From the NCBI GenBank assembly GCA_902583585.1, contig CACHWN010000001.1:96831-157033 (forward strand): a stretch of DNA of 60,203 nt, in the 5' to 3' direction. This document shows positions 1-8,829 of the stretch, piece by piece. Positions within the stretch are counted from its first letter, which is position 1, and each line of letters starts with the position of its first letter. Origin of the DNA: an uncultured Pelagibacteraceae bacterium (GTDB lineage: Bacteria > Pseudomonadota > Alphaproteobacteria > Pelagibacterales > Pelagibacteraceae). The notes below the pieces were generated by a model. It worked only from the letters and a program-made list of their open reading frames with translations. It was not told the DNA's origin and did not search any database. A program made the translations under genes and the position numbers.

Positions 1-539
1 AATTTTTTATTTGTCATCAAAATAAGTGAATATCCACCTTTTATTTGGAAAAGAGCGTCTATCAATTTATCTATAAATTTATCTCTTTTAGATTTCGCGA
101 TTAATTGAACTATTGTTTCGGTATCACTAGTGGTTCTAAAAATTGCTCCATCTTTAACCAAATCAGATCTAAGAAGAAGAGCATTAGTCAAATTCCCGTT
201 ATGAGCCACACTCAACCCTCCCATATGTAGATCAGCAAAAAAAGGCTGAATATTTCTCAAAGATGTTTCACCAGTTGTTGAATATCTGTTATGACCTATT
301 GCAAATTCACCTGGTAATTTTTTTATTGTTTCTGGATTTGTAAAGTGATCCCCAACTAAACCTTGTCTTTTTTCTGAATGATAATTTTTTCCGTCAAAAG
401 AGACTATACCACACCCTTCTTGTCCTCTATGTTGTAAAGCATGTAAACCTAAAGCTACTAAAGCTGCAGAGTCGGCGTGGTTGGAAATTCCAAAAATTCC
501 ACACTCTTCTCTTAGTTTATCTTTCTCAAATCTTCTCAA
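1..539 (-). CDS. purF: Amidophosphoribosyltransferase, N-terminal part (runs off the window)
   Basis: Catalyses the first committed step of purine synthesis, moving the glutamine amide nitrogen to PRPP to give phosphoribosylamine. About 179 N-terminal residues are visible. They cover the Ntn-type glutaminase domain, including EECGIFGI, LHALQHRGQEG, IGHNRYSTTG and a SVAHNGNLTN segment. The Cys of EECGIFG (residue 13 from the chosen start) is the expected nucleophile after propeptide removal. The start is a TTG at 537-539 overlapping the end of cvpA by 14 nt; no ATG lies in frame nearer to the conserved region. The cvpA-purF pairing is common in bacteria. Identity is secure; the exact start is less so. 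Confidence 0.93.
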   Translation of the reverse strand, partial: MRRFEKDKLREECGIFGISNHADSAALVALGLHALQHRGQEGCGIVSFDGKNYHSEKRQGLVGDHFTNPETIKKLPGEFAIGHNRYSTTGETSLRNIQPFFADLHMGGLSVAHNGNLTNALLLRSDLVKDGAIFRTTSDTETIVQLIAKSKRDKFIDKLIDALFQIKGGYSLILMTNKK

Positions 540-1071
540 TTTTTTCTTTCGTATCAATTAAATCTTCGTTGGATGGAAATTCCTCAATTAATATTTTACT
601 ACCTTTATTTATAATGTTAAATGCTAATGCTTCTTCAGCTGATATACCCCAATTTTTGTATGGATAAAACCAATTTAATATAGAAAATATACACACAGAG
701 ACTACGTATCCTTTAAAAAAACCAAATAAAACACCAAACGACTTATCTATTGAACCAACACCTGTCCAGGTGACAGCTCTTCCAAGACCTTTCCCTAAAA
801 CTATTATTAAAAATAAAGTTAATATAAAAATTAAAACTCCAATACCAATATTATTTACAAATTCAGACTCAACATATTCACTTACTATCGGTCTTATTTT
901 AGGAACTAAAATTATAGTAATCACTGTAGATAGGACCCATTTCATAAAAGATATTAAACTTAGTGAAAAGCCTTTTACAAAACACTGTAATACACAGTAG
1001 GTGAAAATTAGAGCAACTATAAAATCAAAGAGGTTTACACTAGTAATAAAATCTTTGATTGTATCAATCAT
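526..1071 (-). CDS. cvpA: CvpA family inner-membrane protein
   Basis: A 181-residue membrane protein with about four hydrophobic segments (roughly residues 15-35, 38-58, 74-95 and 113-133) followed by a charged C-terminal tail. It matches the CvpA family named for colicin V production. The molecular role is poorly defined, but the gene is classically linked to purF. Its ATG shares one base with the stop codon of the upstream exporter gene (TAATG) and its 3' end overlaps the purF start, so the three genes are probably cotranscribed. A motif in the middle (LGKGLGRAV...GSIDKSFG) fits the family. Confidence 0.85.
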   Translation of the reverse strand: MIDTIKDFITSVNLFDFIVALIFTYCVLQCFVKGFSLSLISFMKWVLSTVITIILVPKIRPIVSEYVESEFVNNIGIGVLIFILTLFLIIVLGKGLGRAVTWTGVGSIDKSFGVLFGFFKGYVVSVCIFSILNWFYPYKNWGISAEEALAFNIINKGSKILIEEFPSNEDLIDTKEKIEKI

Positions 1072-3554
1072 TATATGAGGCTTTTGGAATCGTTTCCAAA
1101 AGGTTTTAAAATTAATAATAATTTTGGTAATAGGGTTAGAACAGATATCATTGCTAGCAACATAGCTATACCGGTGAATATCCCAAAATAAATCGTTGGA
1201 ATAAATTTTGATAAAATTAAAATAGAAAAGCCAAACACGATAGTTATGGAGGTATTTAAAATGGCCACTCCAACGGTTTCATGACATTTATCAATAGTTT
1301 TTTCATAATTATTAATCTTTTTAAACTCTTCTTTAAATCTATAAATATAGTGAATGCTATTATCAACAGCAATTCCAATCGTTATCGCCGCTATTGTAAT
1401 AGTCATCATATCCAAGGGGATATTCATTAAACCTATAATCCCTAAAATAAAAAAAGCTGCAATAAAATTTGGAACAACGCCTATTATAGATAAAATGATA
1501 TTTCTAAATAAAATAAAAAACATCGTTAAAATTCCGATCATTACAATTCCAAGAGTCAAAATTTGAGATTTAAATAAACTTTGAAGCAAATTGTTAAATA
1601 AAATCAATACACCTGCGAGCTTATATTCATCTTTATTCAAACCTAAATTTGTATGTAGTTCTAGGTTTATTTTTTTGATCAATTCGTTTCTTCTAAGGTC
1701 CTTCAAAGAGTCTTTAATTCTAACAGTTACTCTTGCTTCATCTGCATCCACAGAGATATATGGTGAAATAATTTCTTTTTTTATCTCCTCGGGAATTTTA
1801 CTATACAATACAGCTATCTCGAGACTCTGCAATTCTTTATTATTTAAATCCTCAGCTACTCTTAATATTGATCCGAATGATAATACCTTTCCTGTTTCCG
1901 GAAGAGAGTCCAAATAGTCATGAACTTTTAAAATTACATCCATTTTGTCCCTTGTAAACCAATACTTTGACTTTTCTTCATTACTTTCAGTATCCTCATC
2001 CCATTCAGAAAATTCATCGTCTTCGGTTTTATCCTTTTCTTTCTCTTTTTTTGGAAATTTTATTATTACATTTAATGGGGTTGTGCCTCCAAGATCTTCA
2101 TCTATTTTCTTCATTCCTTTGTAAATTTCAGTTTCTTTATCGAAGTAATTAATAAAACTATTTTCTACCTCTAACTTTGATATTCCAACAAAACTTGCTA
2201 CTATGATTAAAGATGTAGATGCAAAAATAAATATCCTACTCTTTTTTGCAAAATTACCCAGAGCTGTTGTTATTTTAGATTTTTCTATTTCTCTTATCTT
2301 AATTTCTTCATCTTTTGCAAAAAAATTTATTAGTGAAGGTAAAAGCAGAAAAGTCACAATTAATGAAACTATTAAACCTAAAGTCATCATCCATCCAAAA
2401 TCAATAATAGGTTTTATGCCGCTAAATATAAGAGACATAAAAGCAAATATTGTTGTTAAAACTGTATAAAGGATGGGTAACATCATTTTTTTACTTGCTT
2501 CTAATACAGCCTCGCTTTTATTTAATTCTGGATTCTCTTTTCTAATTTGCAAAAATCTTACCGTCACATGAATATTCATAGCCATATTAAGGATTAGCAT
2601 CAAAGCAATAAAATTTGAGGAGATAACAGTCACTTTCCATCCAATTAATCCAAGCAAACCGATCATAATAACTACAGAAGTTATGCAACCTACCAGCGGC
2701 ATGAATACCCACTTAATATCTCTAAATATCAACCAAAGTGTTATAATTATAAAAACGAAAACGCCAATACCAAAAACGATTATATCATTTTTAATGAAAC
2801 TCATCATATCGTCAGCAATCATTGGTATTCCACCTAAATGAATCTTTGCATTTTCTCCATACTTACTGATTACATCTCTTATTTCTGAGATATTTTGATG
2901 ATTTCTTTTATTGTAAAGATTCCTATAGTCTTCATACTCTAATAAAAACTTCTTATAATTGAATTTCTCGTCCTTCGTTAAACCCACCTCTTTTGATTGA
3001 AGAAAATACTTATCTTTAACTTTGATATATTCTGCTAATCTTTCATCCTTTTTTAAATAAACAACTATCCCAGAGGTTTTTCCATCACTACTTATTACGT
3101 AATCTTTATAAATAGGACTATTTAAAATTTCACTAAAACCTCTTTTCCTATCAATCTCTGGATAAGCTAAAGTTTTATAATTTTTTAACCTTTCCATTAA
3201 ACTTTCATCTGTACTCTTCAATAAAGGCACATCGATTACAGTTATGACACTGTCTACCCAAGTTAATTTTTCAATTTTTGATTTTAAAAGTTGTAAGTTA
3301 AGAATAGTCTCTTTTTCCTCAAAGCTTGTCACGGGCGCATAAGTCAATACTAAAAAATCTTTAGATCCGTACCTATCATTTATTTCTCTTAAATATTTTA
3401 AATCTTTGTCTCCTTCTAGTAGAAGAGCATCGGATGAGGCATCTAAGTTAAAATTTTTAGCTTGATAAAGGGATAAAATTATAATTACTGAGATCAGCAA
3501 AAGAGTTAATTTAGAAAAATCTACAACTAGTTTTTTATAAATATACGACCACAT
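1071..3554 (-). CDS. RND superfamily exporter (COG1033/MMPL-like)
   Basis: An 827-residue polytopic membrane protein with the RND duplication. One N-terminal helix (about residues 14-30) is followed by a periplasmic domain and a bundle of about five helices (about 255-420). A second periplasmic domain and a second helix bundle (about 660-815) follow. It resembles the single-gene predicted exporters of COG1033 (HAE3-type) rather than the tripartite AcrB class, and no membrane fusion protein or TolC gene lies beside it. A very acidic and lysine-rich stretch at about residues 500-530 interrupts the second periplasmic domain. The substrate is unknown; lipids or hydrophobic compounds are plausible by family only. 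It lies between dnaB and cvpA. Confidence 0.8.
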   Translation of the reverse strand: MWSYIYKKLVVDFSKLTLLLISVIIILSLYQAKNFNLDASSDALLLEGDKDLKYLREINDRYGSKDFLVLTYAPVTSFEEKETILNLQLLKSKIEKLTWVDSVITVIDVPLLKSTDESLMERLKNYKTLAYPEIDRKRGFSEILNSPIYKDYVISSDGKTSGIVVYLKKDERLAEYIKVKDKYFLQSKEVGLTKDEKFNYKKFLLEYEDYRNLYNKRNHQNISEIRDVISKYGENAKIHLGGIPMIADDMMSFIKNDIIVFGIGVFVFIIITLWLIFRDIKWVFMPLVGCITSVVIMIGLLGLIGWKVTVISSNFIALMLILNMAMNIHVTVRFLQIRKENPELNKSEAVLEASKKMMLPILYTVLTTIFAFMSLIFSGIKPIIDFGWMMTLGLIVSLIVTFLLLPSLINFFAKDEEIKIREIEKSKITTALGNFAKKSRIFIFASTSLIIVASFVGISKLEVENSFINYFDKETEIYKGMKKIDEDLGGTTPLNVIIKFPKKEKEKDKTEDDEFSEWDEDTESNEEKSKYWFTRDKMDVILKVHDYLDSLPETGKVLSFGSILRVAEDLNNKELQSLEIAVLYSKIPEEIKKEIISPYISVDADEARVTVRIKDSLKDLRRNELIKKINLELHTNLGLNKDEYKLAGVLILFNNLLQSLFKSQILTLGIVMIGILTMFFILFRNIILSIIGVVPNFIAAFFILGIIGLMNIPLDMMTITIAAITIGIAVDNSIHYIYRFKEEFKKINNYEKTIDKCHETVGVAILNTSITIVFGFSILILSKFIPTIYFGIFTGIAMLLAMISVLTLLPKLLLILKPFGNDSKSLI

Positions 3555-3607
3555 TAGGATTATTCAGATATATCTTAATTTATTTATAACTAAAGAGAAA
3601 TTTAGGT

Positions 3608-5035
3608 CTAATTTTTAGTCAAATCTTTAAATTTAGTATATATACCTTCAAACTCTACTTTTATCGTTCCAGTTGGACCATGCCTTTGCTTGCCTAAAAT
3701 AATATCAGCTAAACCGTTGACGTCGTTCATTTTTGACTGCCATTCAGCATGTTCTATAGAGCCTAGTTTTGGCTGTTTTCTCTCTAAATAATAAGCCTCT
3801 CTATAAACAAACATTACTACATCTGCGTCTTGCTCAATTGAACCGGACTCTCTTAGATCAGCTAATTGAGGTTGCTTATCGTCTCTTTGCTCAACTGCTC
3901 TAGATAATTGAGACAATGCTAAAACCGGCACAGAGAGTTCTTTGGCTAAAGCTTTTAAACCTTGAGTAATTTCCGAAATTTCTTGAACTCTTCCTTCATT
4001 TTTATTTAAAGAAGATCTCATTAATTGTATGTAATCTACTACAACCAGACTTAAACCAAATAGTCTTTTTATTCTTCTAGCTCTATTACTTAACGTGGCA
4101 ATTGTTATTGCTGGTGTTTCATCGATATACAAAGGCAAATTATATATATTTCGAGATGTTTCAATATATCTATTTATTTCCTCCTCAGATACTTTTCCTC
4201 TTCTAATATCATCTGATTTTATTTTTGCTTGTTCAGATAATATTCTAGTTGAAAGTTGCTCTGAAGACATCTCTAAAGAAAAAAAGGCAACCGAAGATTT
4301 TTCCTCTTTTTTTAATATAGTGTATGCTGCATGATAAGCTATATTTGTTGCTAAAGCTGTTTTTCCCATAGAGGGTCTTCCAGCTAATATAATTAAATCT
4401 GACTTATGTAATCCTCCTAATTTTTCGTCCAAATCAGTTAAACCAGTTGGCACCCCGACTAAACCTTGATCATTTTTCATTGCTAATGTAGCCATCTCTA
4501 TAGTTTGGTCTAGTGCATAATTAAACTTTAAAAAAGATTGCGAAAAGCTCCCTCTTTCAGCTAGATCGAAAAGAGATCGCTCAGTATTCTCTATAATGTT
4601 TTCTGCATTTTTTTCATGCTCATTAGCATTCAAAGTTTCAGATGATAACTTATCCGATATCATCACTAATTCTCTTCTTAAAAACATTTCATGAACAATT
4701 TTTGCATAGTCAATAGCCTGTTTCACAGAACTGGAAAATCTCGTGAGTTTGACTAAATATTCTGTACCACCTACATCACCTAACATGTCATCTTTTTCAA
4801 AAAAGTTTTTTAAAGTGATTGGATTTGCAATCATTCCTTTATTATTTAAATTTTCAATTACTTCATAAATTTTCACATGTGCTGGATCATAAAAAGAGAC
4901 TGATGATACAATTGTTGAAACCTCATCAATAATATCATTATTAACCAAAATTGATCCAATTAATGCTTGCTCAGCTTCAATATTACTTGGTTGTTTATTT
5001 TCAATATTTTTTTGGAGAGATTTTATTTCTTTCAC
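3608..5035 (-). CDS. dnaB: Replicative DNA helicase DnaB
   Basis: Hexameric 5'-3' helicase of the replication fork. The 475 residues show the N-terminal primase-interacting domain (about 15-120, beginning with NIEAEQALIGSIL), a linker, and the RecA-like ATPase domain. Walker A is GRPSMGKTA at residues 219-227 and a Walker B-type LVVVDYIQLM lies downstream. Length and motifs match standard bacterial DnaB and no intein is present. It follows rplI on the same strand after a 74-nt gap, the usual rpsF-rpsR-rplI-dnaB arrangement. Confidence 0.97.
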   Translation of the reverse strand: MKEIKSLQKNIENKQPSNIEAEQALIGSILVNNDIIDEVSTIVSSVSFYDPAHVKIYEVIENLNNKGMIANPITLKNFFEKDDMLGDVGGTEYLVKLTRFSSSVKQAIDYAKIVHEMFLRRELVMISDKLSSETLNANEHEKNAENIIENTERSLFDLAERGSFSQSFLKFNYALDQTIEMATLAMKNDQGLVGVPTGLTDLDEKLGGLHKSDLIILAGRPSMGKTALATNIAYHAAYTILKKEEKSSVAFFSLEMSSEQLSTRILSEQAKIKSDDIRRGKVSEEEINRYIETSRNIYNLPLYIDETPAITIATLSNRARRIKRLFGLSLVVVDYIQLMRSSLNKNEGRVQEISEITQGLKALAKELSVPVLALSQLSRAVEQRDDKQPQLADLRESGSIEQDADVVMFVYREAYYLERKQPKLGSIEHAEWQSKMNDVNGLADIILGKQRHGPTGTIKVEFEGIYTKFKDLTKN

Positions 5036-5109
5036 AAATTTATATTATTAAAAAAATAGGAATCTAAAAGAAAAAAGTTACACACTATTTATTCAACTCT
5101 GTGGAAAAG

Positions 5110-5565
5110 TTATTTGGATTGAATCTTGTCTATCTTAATTGAAATACTTGCTTTTACTTCAGTATGAAAGTTTAAGCTAGCTTTAAAAATACCAATTTTA
5201 TTAAGCTCGTCTTTCAATATTAAATGTGATGGACTCACGTCAGTTTGCGTTTTTTCTTTAATAAGATTAGTAACTTCTTTTGGTTTTATTGAACCGTATA
5301 ATTCCCCATTTTCTTTACTTTCTTTATTGAATGTGAATGTTTTATTATTTATTAATTTAGCTATCATTTTAAATTTATTTTTTACTTCAGTATTTTTTTT
5401 ATTCAATTCATCTTTTTTTTTATTAACAAGTTCAAGATTTTCTTTATTAAATCTTAAGGCTTTTCCTTGTCTTAAAAGATAGTTTCTACCGTATCCATTT
5501 TTTACCTTTACTTTATCTCCAATATTTCCAAGATTTAAAATATTTTCTAACAAGATTATTTCCAT
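5110..5565 (-). CDS. rplI: 50S ribosomal protein L9
   Basis: Binds 23S rRNA near the L1 stalk and influences frame maintenance. The 151-residue product starts MEIILLENILNLGNIGDKV and continues with the conserved VKNGYGRNYLLRQGKA N-domain. A long Lys-rich connecting helix and a C-terminal domain follow. Length is normal. It follows rpsR directly: the stop codon of rpsR abuts the ATG of rplI. Confidence 0.96.
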   Translation of the reverse strand: MEIILLENILNLGNIGDKVKVKNGYGRNYLLRQGKALRFNKENLELVNKKKDELNKKNTEVKNKFKMIAKLINNKTFTFNKESKENGELYGSIKPKEVTNLIKEKTQTDVSPSHLILKDELNKIGIFKASLNFHTEVKASISIKIDKIQSK

Positions 5566-5838
5566 TTAAATTAATCCTAAAATTTTGGCTCTTTTAATTT
5601 CTTGATTTAGTTTTTTTTGTTTTTTAAACGAGACAGAAGTAATTTTAGAAGAAATTATTTTTCCATTTTCCGAAGTATATTTCTTTAATAAAGATATATT
5701 TTTATAATCAATAATTGGAGCATTTTTTATCGAAAGAGGACATCTTTTAGAAAACTTCCCATCATTTTTTTGGAATAGACTCAACTTACTAAGTGAATTT
5801 GTATTTCTTTTTTGGAATTTTTTATTTTTTCTTTTCAT
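5566..5838 (-). CDS. rpsR: 30S ribosomal protein S18
   Basis: Small-subunit protein that pairs with S6 on the platform. The 90 residues contain the family signature around CPLSIKNAPIIDYKNISLL and the C-terminal block SFKKQKKLNQEIKRAKILG. The N-terminal extension is Lys-rich and fits the overall Lys bias of the window. It lies 3 nt after rpsF and immediately before rplI. Confidence 0.95.
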   Translation of the reverse strand: MKRKNKKFQKRNTNSLSKLSLFQKNDGKFSKRCPLSIKNAPIIDYKNISLLKKYTSENGKIISSKITSVSFKKQKKLNQEIKRAKILGLI

Positions 5839-5841
5839 TGT

Positions 5842-6165
5842 TTATTTTTCTTTCTTAAAAAACTCATTCTTAGTATCTAATTTTTTATATTTCACAGTTA
5901 AATACCTAATTATGGAGCTATCAACCTTAATTTTTTTCTCAATTTGATTTAGAGTGATCTTATTACCTTCAAATTTAAAATGAATATAAAATCCCTTTTT
6001 GTAGTGTTTAATCTTATTAGCTAAGTTGAGAAGACCCCATTCTTCTATTTTGATTACTTTTCCAGATGAACTATTAATAAGCTCGTTATACTTTTCTCTT
6101 ATACTTTTTAATTCTTTCTCTGGAAGATCCTGTTTAGCAACTATAGTATTTTCGTAAAAGGCCAT
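5842..6165 (-). CDS. rpsF: 30S ribosomal protein S6
   Basis: A 107-residue S6: starts MAFYENTIVAKQDL, with the EEWGLLNLANKIKHYKKGFY block typical of S6 and a short charged tail. It is the first gene of the S6-S18-L9 operon and is divergent from fabD across a 100-nt intergenic region that should carry both promoters. Confidence 0.95.
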   Translation of the reverse strand: MAFYENTIVAKQDLPEKELKSIREKYNELINSSSGKVIKIEEWGLLNLANKIKHYKKGFYIHFKFEGNKITLNQIEKKIKVDSSIIRYLTVKYKKLDTKNEFFKKEK

Positions 6166-6214
6166 ATTTTGTGTTAGTTAAGTAAATTATTTATTTGTAA
6201 AAACAGGGTTATAC

Positions 6215-6220
6215 TATAAT
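6215..6220 (+). promoter_or_regulatory. Candidate -10 box upstream of fabD
   Basis: A perfect TATAAT lies 45 nt before the fabD ATG inside the rpsF/fabD divergent gap. No convincing -35 hexamer sits at 16-18 nt; the nearest TTG-containing hexamer, TTGTAA at 6195-6200, is only 14 nt away. This is a weak call in AT-rich DNA. Confidence 0.35.
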
Positions 6221-6265
6221 GAAGAATTATAGCAATACTAATTATTATTGATTAAATAAGTAAAA

Positions 6266-7204
6266 ATGAATGCTTTATTATTTCCAGGTCAAGGTTCTCA
6301 ATCCGTAGGAATGGGGATTGAGTTTTATAATAATTTTAATTTCGTGAAAGAAATATTTAGACAAGCAGATGAAGAATTGAATTTTTCCATTTCAAAAATG
6401 ATACTAGAGGGCCCTGAAAGTGAATTACAATTAACGAAATATACACAGCCAGCAATCTTAATTGTTAGTTATTCGATCTTTAAAACGATGCAAGACGAAT
6501 TTAATGTTAACTTAAGTGAATTTGAATATTTTGCGGGACATTCCTTAGGTGAATACAGCGCTTTAGTTTGCTCAAGTTCTTTAAGTTTCAAAGATGCTTT
6601 ATATTTGTTACATGAAAGAGGCAAAGCAATGCAAGATGCTGTTCCATTAGGTAAAGGCAAGATGATAGCTGTGTTGGGTAAAAAAATTAATGAAATTAAA
6701 TCATTAATTGATTTAAAAGATAATAATGAAGTTTGTGAAATAGCAAATGATAATGCGGAAGGTCAAGTAATCGTTAGTGGGTCTAAATATGGAATTGAAA
6801 TGCTAGAAAATAATTTGAAAGATAACAAAATTAAGTTTATTCCACTAAAAGTAAGCGCACCTTTTCATTGTTCATTAATGAAACCAGCTGCAGAAATAAT
6901 GAGAGAAAAGCTCAAAAATATTAATTTTAAAAAACCATTAAAAAAAATAATTAGCAATGTGACAGCTAAACCAGAAAACGAAGCTGAAAAAATCAAAAAT
7001 CTTTTAATTCAACAAATTTATTCATCAGTAAATTGGCGTGAAAGTATTATAAACATTTCCAACGAAAAAGTTATCAATTTTGTTGAAATTGGACCTGGGA
7101 AAGTTTTATCAGGAATGGTAAAAAGAACTATAAAAAAAGCTAATTGTTTTTCAATTAATTCAATTGCTGATATTAAGAACTTTACAAATGAACTTAAAAA
7201 ATAA
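6266..7204 (+). CDS. fabD: Malonyl-CoA:ACP transacylase
   Basis: Loads malonyl groups from CoA onto acyl carrier protein for fatty acid elongation. The 312 residues begin with MNALLFPGQGSQSVGMG. The nucleophile elbow GHSLGEY has Ser93, and the catalytic His is probably His201 in SAPFHCSLM. The C-terminal EIGPGKVLSGMVK block is typical. It is the first gene of a fabD-fabG-acpP cluster and overlaps fabG by 17 nt. Confidence 0.96.
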   Translation: MNALLFPGQGSQSVGMGIEFYNNFNFVKEIFRQADEELNFSISKMILEGPESELQLTKYTQPAILIVSYSIFKTMQDEFNVNLSEFEYFAGHSLGEYSALVCSSSLSFKDALYLLHERGKAMQDAVPLGKGKMIAVLGKKINEIKSLIDLKDNNEVCEIANDNAEGQVIVSGSKYGIEMLENNLKDNKIKFIPLKVSAPFHCSLMKPAAEIMREKLKNINFKKPLKKIISNVTAKPENEAEKIKNLLIQQIYSSVNWRESIINISNEKVINFVEIGPGKVLSGMVKRTIKKANCFSINSIADIKNFTNELKK

Positions 7205-7919
7205 AAAGATTTTAATTACTGGAGCTTCAGGAGGAATAGGTAATGCTTTAGTAAAAAAATTCAGTAATTTAGATTCAAAGATTGTTGCGACTGGAACGAA
7301 TGAGCAAAAATTGGAAAAATTAAAAAAAAATTTTGAAAATATTCATATAGAAAAATTTAGGCTTGATGAACACAGTAAAATTGAAGAATTTATAGACAAG
7401 GTAGACAAAAAATTAGAAGGATTTGATATTCTTGTAAATAATGCTGGAATAAATTTAGACAACTTATCAATAAGACTTACAGAAGAAAACTGGAAAAGGG
7501 TTTTAGACATTAACCTAACATCGACTTTCTTAATGTGTAAATTCGCTATAAAAAAATTTCTTAAAAAACGATACGGAAAAATAATTAATATTACGTCAAT
7601 CGTGGGCCATACCGGCAATTTAGGTCAAGCTAACTACTCAGCATCAAAAGCTGGAATTGTTGCTTTTTCCAAAAGTTTGGCAATTGAATACGCCAAAAAA
7701 AATATTAATATCAATTGTGTATCTCCAGGTTTTATAAAAACTGATATGACCGATAATATTAATGAGGAATTCAAAAAAAATTTAATTAGTAAAATACCTT
7801 CAGGAAATTTGGGCACTGGTGAGGATGTTTCGAATTGTGTAGCCTTTTTGGCATCTGATATGGCAAATTATATAAATGGGGAAACTATTCATGTTAATGG
7901 TGGAATGTATATGGCTTGA
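7188..7919 (+). CDS. fabG: 3-oxoacyl-ACP reductase
   Basis: NADPH-dependent reduction of beta-ketoacyl-ACP, a classical short-chain dehydrogenase. From the ATG at 7188 the product is 243 residues. The cofactor motif TGASGGIG is at 11-18, NNAG at 84-87, Ser137 in INITSIVG, and the YxxxK pair is Tyr150/Lys154 in NYSASKAG. An upstream in-frame TTG (7164) would add eight residues inside fabD. The ATG is preferred because it places the Rossmann motif where FabG proteins normally have it. Confidence 0.95.
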   Translation: MNLKNKKILITGASGGIGNALVKKFSNLDSKIVATGTNEQKLEKLKKNFENIHIEKFRLDEHSKIEEFIDKVDKKLEGFDILVNNAGINLDNLSIRLTEENWKRVLDINLTSTFLMCKFAIKKFLKKRYGKIINITSIVGHTGNLGQANYSASKAGIVAFSKSLAIEYAKKNININCVSPGFIKTDMTDNINEEFKKNLISKIPSGNLGTGEDVSNCVAFLASDMANYINGETIHVNGGMYMA

Positions 7920-7957
7920 CAATTCTATTTAATAATCTATTAAGAAATTAACATACG

Positions 7958-7963
7958 AAAGGA
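7958..7963 (+). promoter_or_regulatory. Shine-Dalgarno site of acpP
   Basis: AAAGGA ends four bases before the acpP ATG. It is noted because clear Shine-Dalgarno sequences are scarce in this window, and an abundant protein such as ACP is a likely gene to keep one. Confidence 0.6.
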
Positions 7964-7967
7964 TTTC

Positions 7968-8207
7968 ATGTCAGAAGATATAAAAAACAAAATAAAAAAA
8001 ATAGTAGCAGACCATTTAGGTATTGAAGAAGAAAAAGTTACAGAAGAAGCAAGCTTTATTGATGATTTAGGTGCTGATAGCTTGGACACTGTTGAACTAG
8101 TAATGGCGTTCGAAGAAGAATTTGGCTCTGAAATTTCAGATAGCGAAGCAGAAAAAATATTGACAGTTGGTGATGCAATTAAATTTATTGAAAGTAAAGC
8201 TGGGTAA
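7968..8207 (+). CDS. acpP: Acyl carrier protein
   Basis: A 79-residue acidic carrier of growing acyl chains. Ser38 in [12 protein letters not shown] is the 4'-phosphopantetheine attachment site. Sequence and length are standard for AcpP. In many alphaproteobacteria fabF follows acpP directly; here gmk follows after 19 nt. Confidence 0.97.
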   Translation: MSEDIKNKIKKIVADHLGIEEEKVTEEASFIDDLGADSLDTVELVMAFEEEFGSEISDSEAEKILTVGDAIKFIESKAG

Positions 8208-8226
8208 AGTATTTATTTAATTAGAA

Positions 8227-8829
8227 ATGTCTCATGATGGAGAAAATATCATGGTTATATTATCTTCTCCGTCTGGAGTAGGCAAAACAACTTTAACTAA
8301 AAAAATTCAACAAAAATATCAATCATTTAAAATTTCCGTTTCACATACTACTAGGCCTCCAAGATCAAATGAGGTAGATGGTGTTGACTATCATTTTGTT
8401 TCCAAAAAAAAATTTGAGAATTTAATTTTTGAAAAAAAATTTTATGAATACGCTAAAATCTTTGAGAATTACTATGGAACACTAAAAGAAAATGTTGACA
8501 ATATTATAAAAAAAAATGATTTGATTTTCGATATTGACTGGCAGGGCACCAAACAACTTTCAAAATATAAAAACCTAAGATTGACAAAAATTTATCTTAT
8601 TACTGGTAGTAAAGATGAACTTAAAAAGAGACTTTTAAAAAGAAATCAAAATACAACACAAGAAGTTAAAAAAAGGTTTGAGTCATTTGATGAGGATATC
8701 AAGCATTGGAGCGATTATGATTATATTTTGATTAATGAGAACTTAGAGAATTGCTTTAAACAGATTGAAACTATAATAAAAAATAGCAAAGAAAATTCTC
8801 AACATTCAATAAGCTCTGTAATTCGATAA
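8227..8829 (+). CDS. gmk: Guanylate kinase
   Basis: Phosphorylates GMP to GDP with ATP. The 200-residue reading has the P-loop SPSGVGKT at about 15-22, the GMP-binding block SHTTRPPRSNEVDGVDYHFV and DIDWQGTKQL. A second ATG at 8251 (residue 9, beginning MVILSSPSG) is an equally plausible start and is closer to the usual Gmk N-terminus. The 3' end overlaps rsmA on the other strand by 31 nt, the longest overlap in the window. Confidence 0.95.
   Translation: MSHDGENIMVILSSPSGVGKTTLTKKIQQKYQSFKISVSHTTRPPRSNEVDGVDYHFVSKKKFENLIFEKKFYEYAKIFENYYGTLKENVDNIIKKNDLIFDIDWQGTKQLSKYKNLRLTKIYLITGSKDELKKRLLKRNQNTTQEVKKRFESFDEDIKHWSDYDYILINENLENCFKQIETIIKNSKENSQHSISSVIR

Noticed and set aside
5100-5108. TTTTCCACA on the minus strand beside dnaB/rplI, matching a DnaA-box consensus
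   Set aside because: One degenerate 9-mer match is expected about ten times by chance in 60 kb of such AT-rich DNA, and no cluster or origin-like context is present.
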